Origin: Parachlorella kessleri
Taxonomy: Eukaryota > Chlorophyta > Trebouxiophyceae > Chlorellales > Chlorellaceae
Length of the DNA stretch: 20,671 nt
Direction: 5' to 3'
Assembly (NCBI GenBank): GCA_001598975.1
Contig: BBXU01000851.1
Coordinates: 1-20,671 of the forward strand
In this document: positions 18,009 to 20,671 of the stretch, in pieces
Layout of the letters: each line of letters starts with the position of its first letter
Numbering within the stretch: the stretch's first letter is position 1
The notes under the pieces: generated by a model
Told to the model about the DNA's origin: nothing
What the model saw: only the letters and a program-made list of their open reading frames with translations
The model's database searches: none
Program-made: the position numbers and the translations under genes

Positions 18009-20587
18009 TCAGGCGTCCTTGGGCACCCGCTGCCCCTTGTAGAGCAGCAGGTAGGCCATGTGCCAGTCGCCGCCGCCCGCCAAGGTCTGGATCTCGTCCT
18101 CCTTGCGGAGGATCATCTGCTCATCGTCAAACTGCACCCACTGGCCGTCGTCCTGCAGCAGTGGCAGCCGATGAGCACTGCTGCGTGAATGACAGGCGCC
18201 GGTGGGGGCCCTCACAAGCTAGCATAACCTCATTATTCCAGTGCCCGAACTGCCAGCAGGGCAAGGCGGAGCAGGGAGCAGCGGGAGTCTCTGGTTGAAT
18301 GAGTGATACTCATGCCGAGAGCTACTTATTTGGGGGTGGTACAGGCTGGCAATGGCGTACCTGTTTGACCCAGGCCACATAATGCCCGGAGTCTGCGCTG
18401 CGGCCCTTGTGGGTCAGCACGCCAATGAGGTCATACTTCCCTGCGAGCATGCATCATGTTACAAACACTCAAGCCCAGGTCATACCTTCCATCCACCCCT
18501 CTCAGTTCATGGCTACCTATCCTCTGTGCATACTGCATGTTGCCATGAATTGATGCGTTTCAGAAGTGCTCGCTAGCACTTGTAAGGCACATCCAGCCCC
18601 TGCCTGGTTTATAACAGTTCAGCAAACAAACGAATCCTCTGCGTTGCTCCTCTGCTCTACTCGGCTGGCAAGCTGGAGCTAGCTTCAGCGCCGGGCCACT
18701 CCTTGCGGGGCCGCCAGCAAATCTCATGCATGGGGCCACTTGATTGGCTAAAGCTTCGCAAAGCCCCTGGCAGACTGGCACCTGACCACAGGCCACCCTT
18801 GCTTACACTGTCCCACTGTATTACAACCCACCGCCCCGCCGGCCTGCAAAGCCCACCTGTCAACTGCCCCGCGTAGTCCTGCGCCCCACTGGCCGCCGCC
18901 GCCGCCCCGGCATCTGCCATGTCCACATCAGCTGCTGTCGCCGGCTCCGCAGCAGCAGCAGTAGCCTCGCCAGCAGGGGCTGCCTGTGGTGCTGCTGGTG
19001 TCGCAGCTACGGCAGGGGCTGCGGAAGAGGAGGACGGCGCAGCTGCCGCTGCTTTCTCATCTAGCTTCTGCTTCTTGGCGAGGCCCACCCGCCTGTCCTC
19101 GATCTCCTTAGCTGCACCGCAGCCAGCCACAGCAAGGCAGGCATAGGTGTGAGACCCCGTGGTGCCCCCTCCTGTCACTGGCGGGCACTCAATGGGCATG
19201 CCAGGAGCTGGTTGTAAACCTGGTCTTTCAGAAGCAAGTATGTATCATTGCAAGCTGGTCGTCGCCCACCCCTGCCGTTGAATGCATGAAGGGCACCTGC
19301 CCTGCTGTCTTACCTGCCAGCCGAGGCCCCTCTAGTTTCTTCTTCAGCTCGGGCGTGCAGAACTCATGCACGTCCAGCACCAGCGGGAACACCACCTGCA
19401 GCATGTGTGGGAAGCCTAGGTTGAACACCGTGGTCCCGCAGTTACCGTACGTGCAACCATTCATACCGCAGTTTGGGGAGCATCCACGCTGAGTGGCGCA
19501 TGGGGCAGAGAGTCACCGCCCGGAAGGCCTGCCCTTGATAGCGGGCGCCTTCCCAGCGAACCCAGATGGCAGCCAGCCACCCCGGACCAGTGGAGGGGCA
19601 TGGGGAGCAGCCCACACCAAGAGGCGACGTCTGTAGCCTCCGACAAGCCCCAGGCAGGCTTGAGAGCGCCACCGCACCTTGCGCAGGATCTTGGCCTTCT
19701 GCTGCACGTCCGCTTTGTAGTAGAAGCGAACCATCTGCACCGTGAGGTACGGCGGCAGCGAGGCAACCTCAGAGCTGCCCTTGAACAGCGCCATCCTGCA
19801 GCAGCACGGGCGGGGTCCAGGGTTCGATGTGACCTGCGGTTCCCTCGTTTTGGGGGTGGACCACTTGCTTTGGTGAAGGTTAGACCTTTGGGTTGCCCCG
19901 ATCATTCTCTACATCGATGGCCAGACCTTCTTTTTCAGCCCCCGCTAACAAGTGCAGAAGGCGCGGACAGGTGCACCAACACACAATAGCCCAACCTGGA
20001 ATGCACACAGCACTGCCGGTGACCAGCTACATCATACCTGCTCCCCCTGCCAGCCCTTAAGAATACAGGCACGGTGGCATACCACCTGATCACAGAGTCG
20101 AGCGGGCCCCAACCCCATTGCATCTGCGCCCCCACCTGCCCAGCTGCTCCGAGTTCTTCTCTCGGTCGTCCTGCAGCCCCAGCTTGATCCCCTCCCCCAG
20201 ATGGTTGACCTCAGAGGAGATGTTGCACTTGAGCATGTACGCGCTGCTGCTGTCCTGAGGGAGGGTACCCCAGCCCCAGTTACTGGTGAGTGCTGCTGCC
20301 TTCGTGGGTACCATGGACAACACAGGAAGCCAAGCGGGAGGGCGTACACTCTCGCTACAAACCTCTGCTGGCAGGCCCCAGGAGTAGATAGCAAGCTTTT
20401 AACCTCCAACGGATGCGGCATGTAACCGCCCTTGCCAACAAAGGGCGGCAGGAGCGGGGTGGATATCCTGCCCGTGTAGGTATCACCCCACCTCGATAGT
20501 CTCTTCGGAGTCCTCGCACTTGAGCCGGGTGTGGAGGTCCAGACCGAAGAGCTTCTTGATGGCTGACTCATCCGGGCTGTCAGAGTC
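18009..20587 (-). CDS. UBP6: Proteasomal deubiquitinase UBP6/USP14, C-terminal part
   Basis: On the - strand, exons 20587-20492, 20254-20136, 19795-19678, 19395-19314, 19111-18857, 18440-18361 and 18152-18009 join in frame to 297 residues plus stop; the 5' part (ubiquitin-like domain and Cys box) lies right of the window. UBP6/USP14 binds the proteasome regulatory particle and trims ubiquitin from substrates. Diagnostic segments are SAIKKLFGLDLHTRLKC, NISSEVNHLGEGIKLGL, LPPYLTVQMVRFYYK, AKILRK then VVFPLVLDVHEFCTPELKKKLE, the His box YDLIGVLTHKGRSADSGHY, and FDDE followed by LAGGGDWHMAYLLLY. Between CTPELKKKLE and the His box is a basic patch (LAKKQKLDEK) and a low-complexity Ala/Pro/Ser stretch of about 55 residues, ending in DVDMADA. 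The His-box sequence is closer to plant UBP6 than to animal USP14. It converges with the CCA gene. The 84 bases to the window edge look intronic. Confidence 0.93.
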
Positions 20588-20671
20588 CTGCCATTGGGAG
20601 GCACAGGAGTGCACACAATGCTCAGTGCCCGGGCCCGCCAGGCTGTCACCCAGCCACTTGGGGTGATCTTG

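Noticed and set aside
1..20671. CRISPR arrays, operons, insertion sequences, integrated virus genes
   Set aside because: No regularly spaced repeats, no clustered same-strand intronless genes, and no transposase, integrase or capsid-like frames were seen on either strand.

Overview
The window is nuclear DNA of an intron-rich eukaryote, most likely a green alga (Chlorophyta; the trebouxiophyte/Chlorella-like lineage fits best, which is inference). Signs are many short exons, GTGAGT/GTAAGC-type donors, strongly preferred CTGCAG or TGCAG acceptors, high GC in exons, T/G-rich sequence after stop codons, possible TGTAA poly(A) signals, and a plant-type UBP6 sequence. No bacterial-style operons, CRISPR arrays, rRNA, tRNA genes or intact transposons were found. 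Exons were assembled by hand from reading frame, splice sites and protein-family similarity.

Layout, left to right: (1) a divergent cyclin-fold protein on +, six exons, about 27-3162, perhaps continuing left of the window; (2) a 2.2-kb stretch without recognisable coding, first T/G-rich (possible long cyclin 3' UTR to a TGTAA at 4731), then the upstream region of the next gene; (3) a TspO/MBR (TSPO) membrane protein on +, six exons, 5362-7291; (4) a convergent intergenic region; (5) a mitochondrial carrier family protein on -, four exons, 10399-8564; (6) a 1.65-kb stretch holding the carrier upstream region and the 3' flank of the next gene; (7) an unrecognised Gly-rich hydrophilic protein on -, six exons, 13568-12050; (8) a 1.57-kb gap with a good + strand TATA box and one copy of a 34-bp repeat; (9) a CCA tRNA nucleotidyltransferase on +, six recognisable exons from 15142 to 17543, whose C-terminal half is absent; (10) on -, the 3' part of a UBP6/USP14-type proteasomal deubiquitinase, seven exons, 20587-18009, whose 5' end lies right of the window.

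The genes do not form a pathway; they look like ordinary neighbouring nuclear housekeeping genes, two of them (TSPO and the carrier) encoding organelle-type membrane proteins. I found no convincing new multi-gene system. The most notable points are the CCA enzyme gene that stops after motif D and runs into the convergent UBP6 gene, the unknown Gly-rich protein whose five introns all split glycine codons (one apparently GC-AG), the two possible N-termini of TSPO, the carrier with only one canonical signature motif, a duplicated 5' splice site in the cyclin gene, and a 34-bp repeat shared between the CCA upstream region and a CCA intron.
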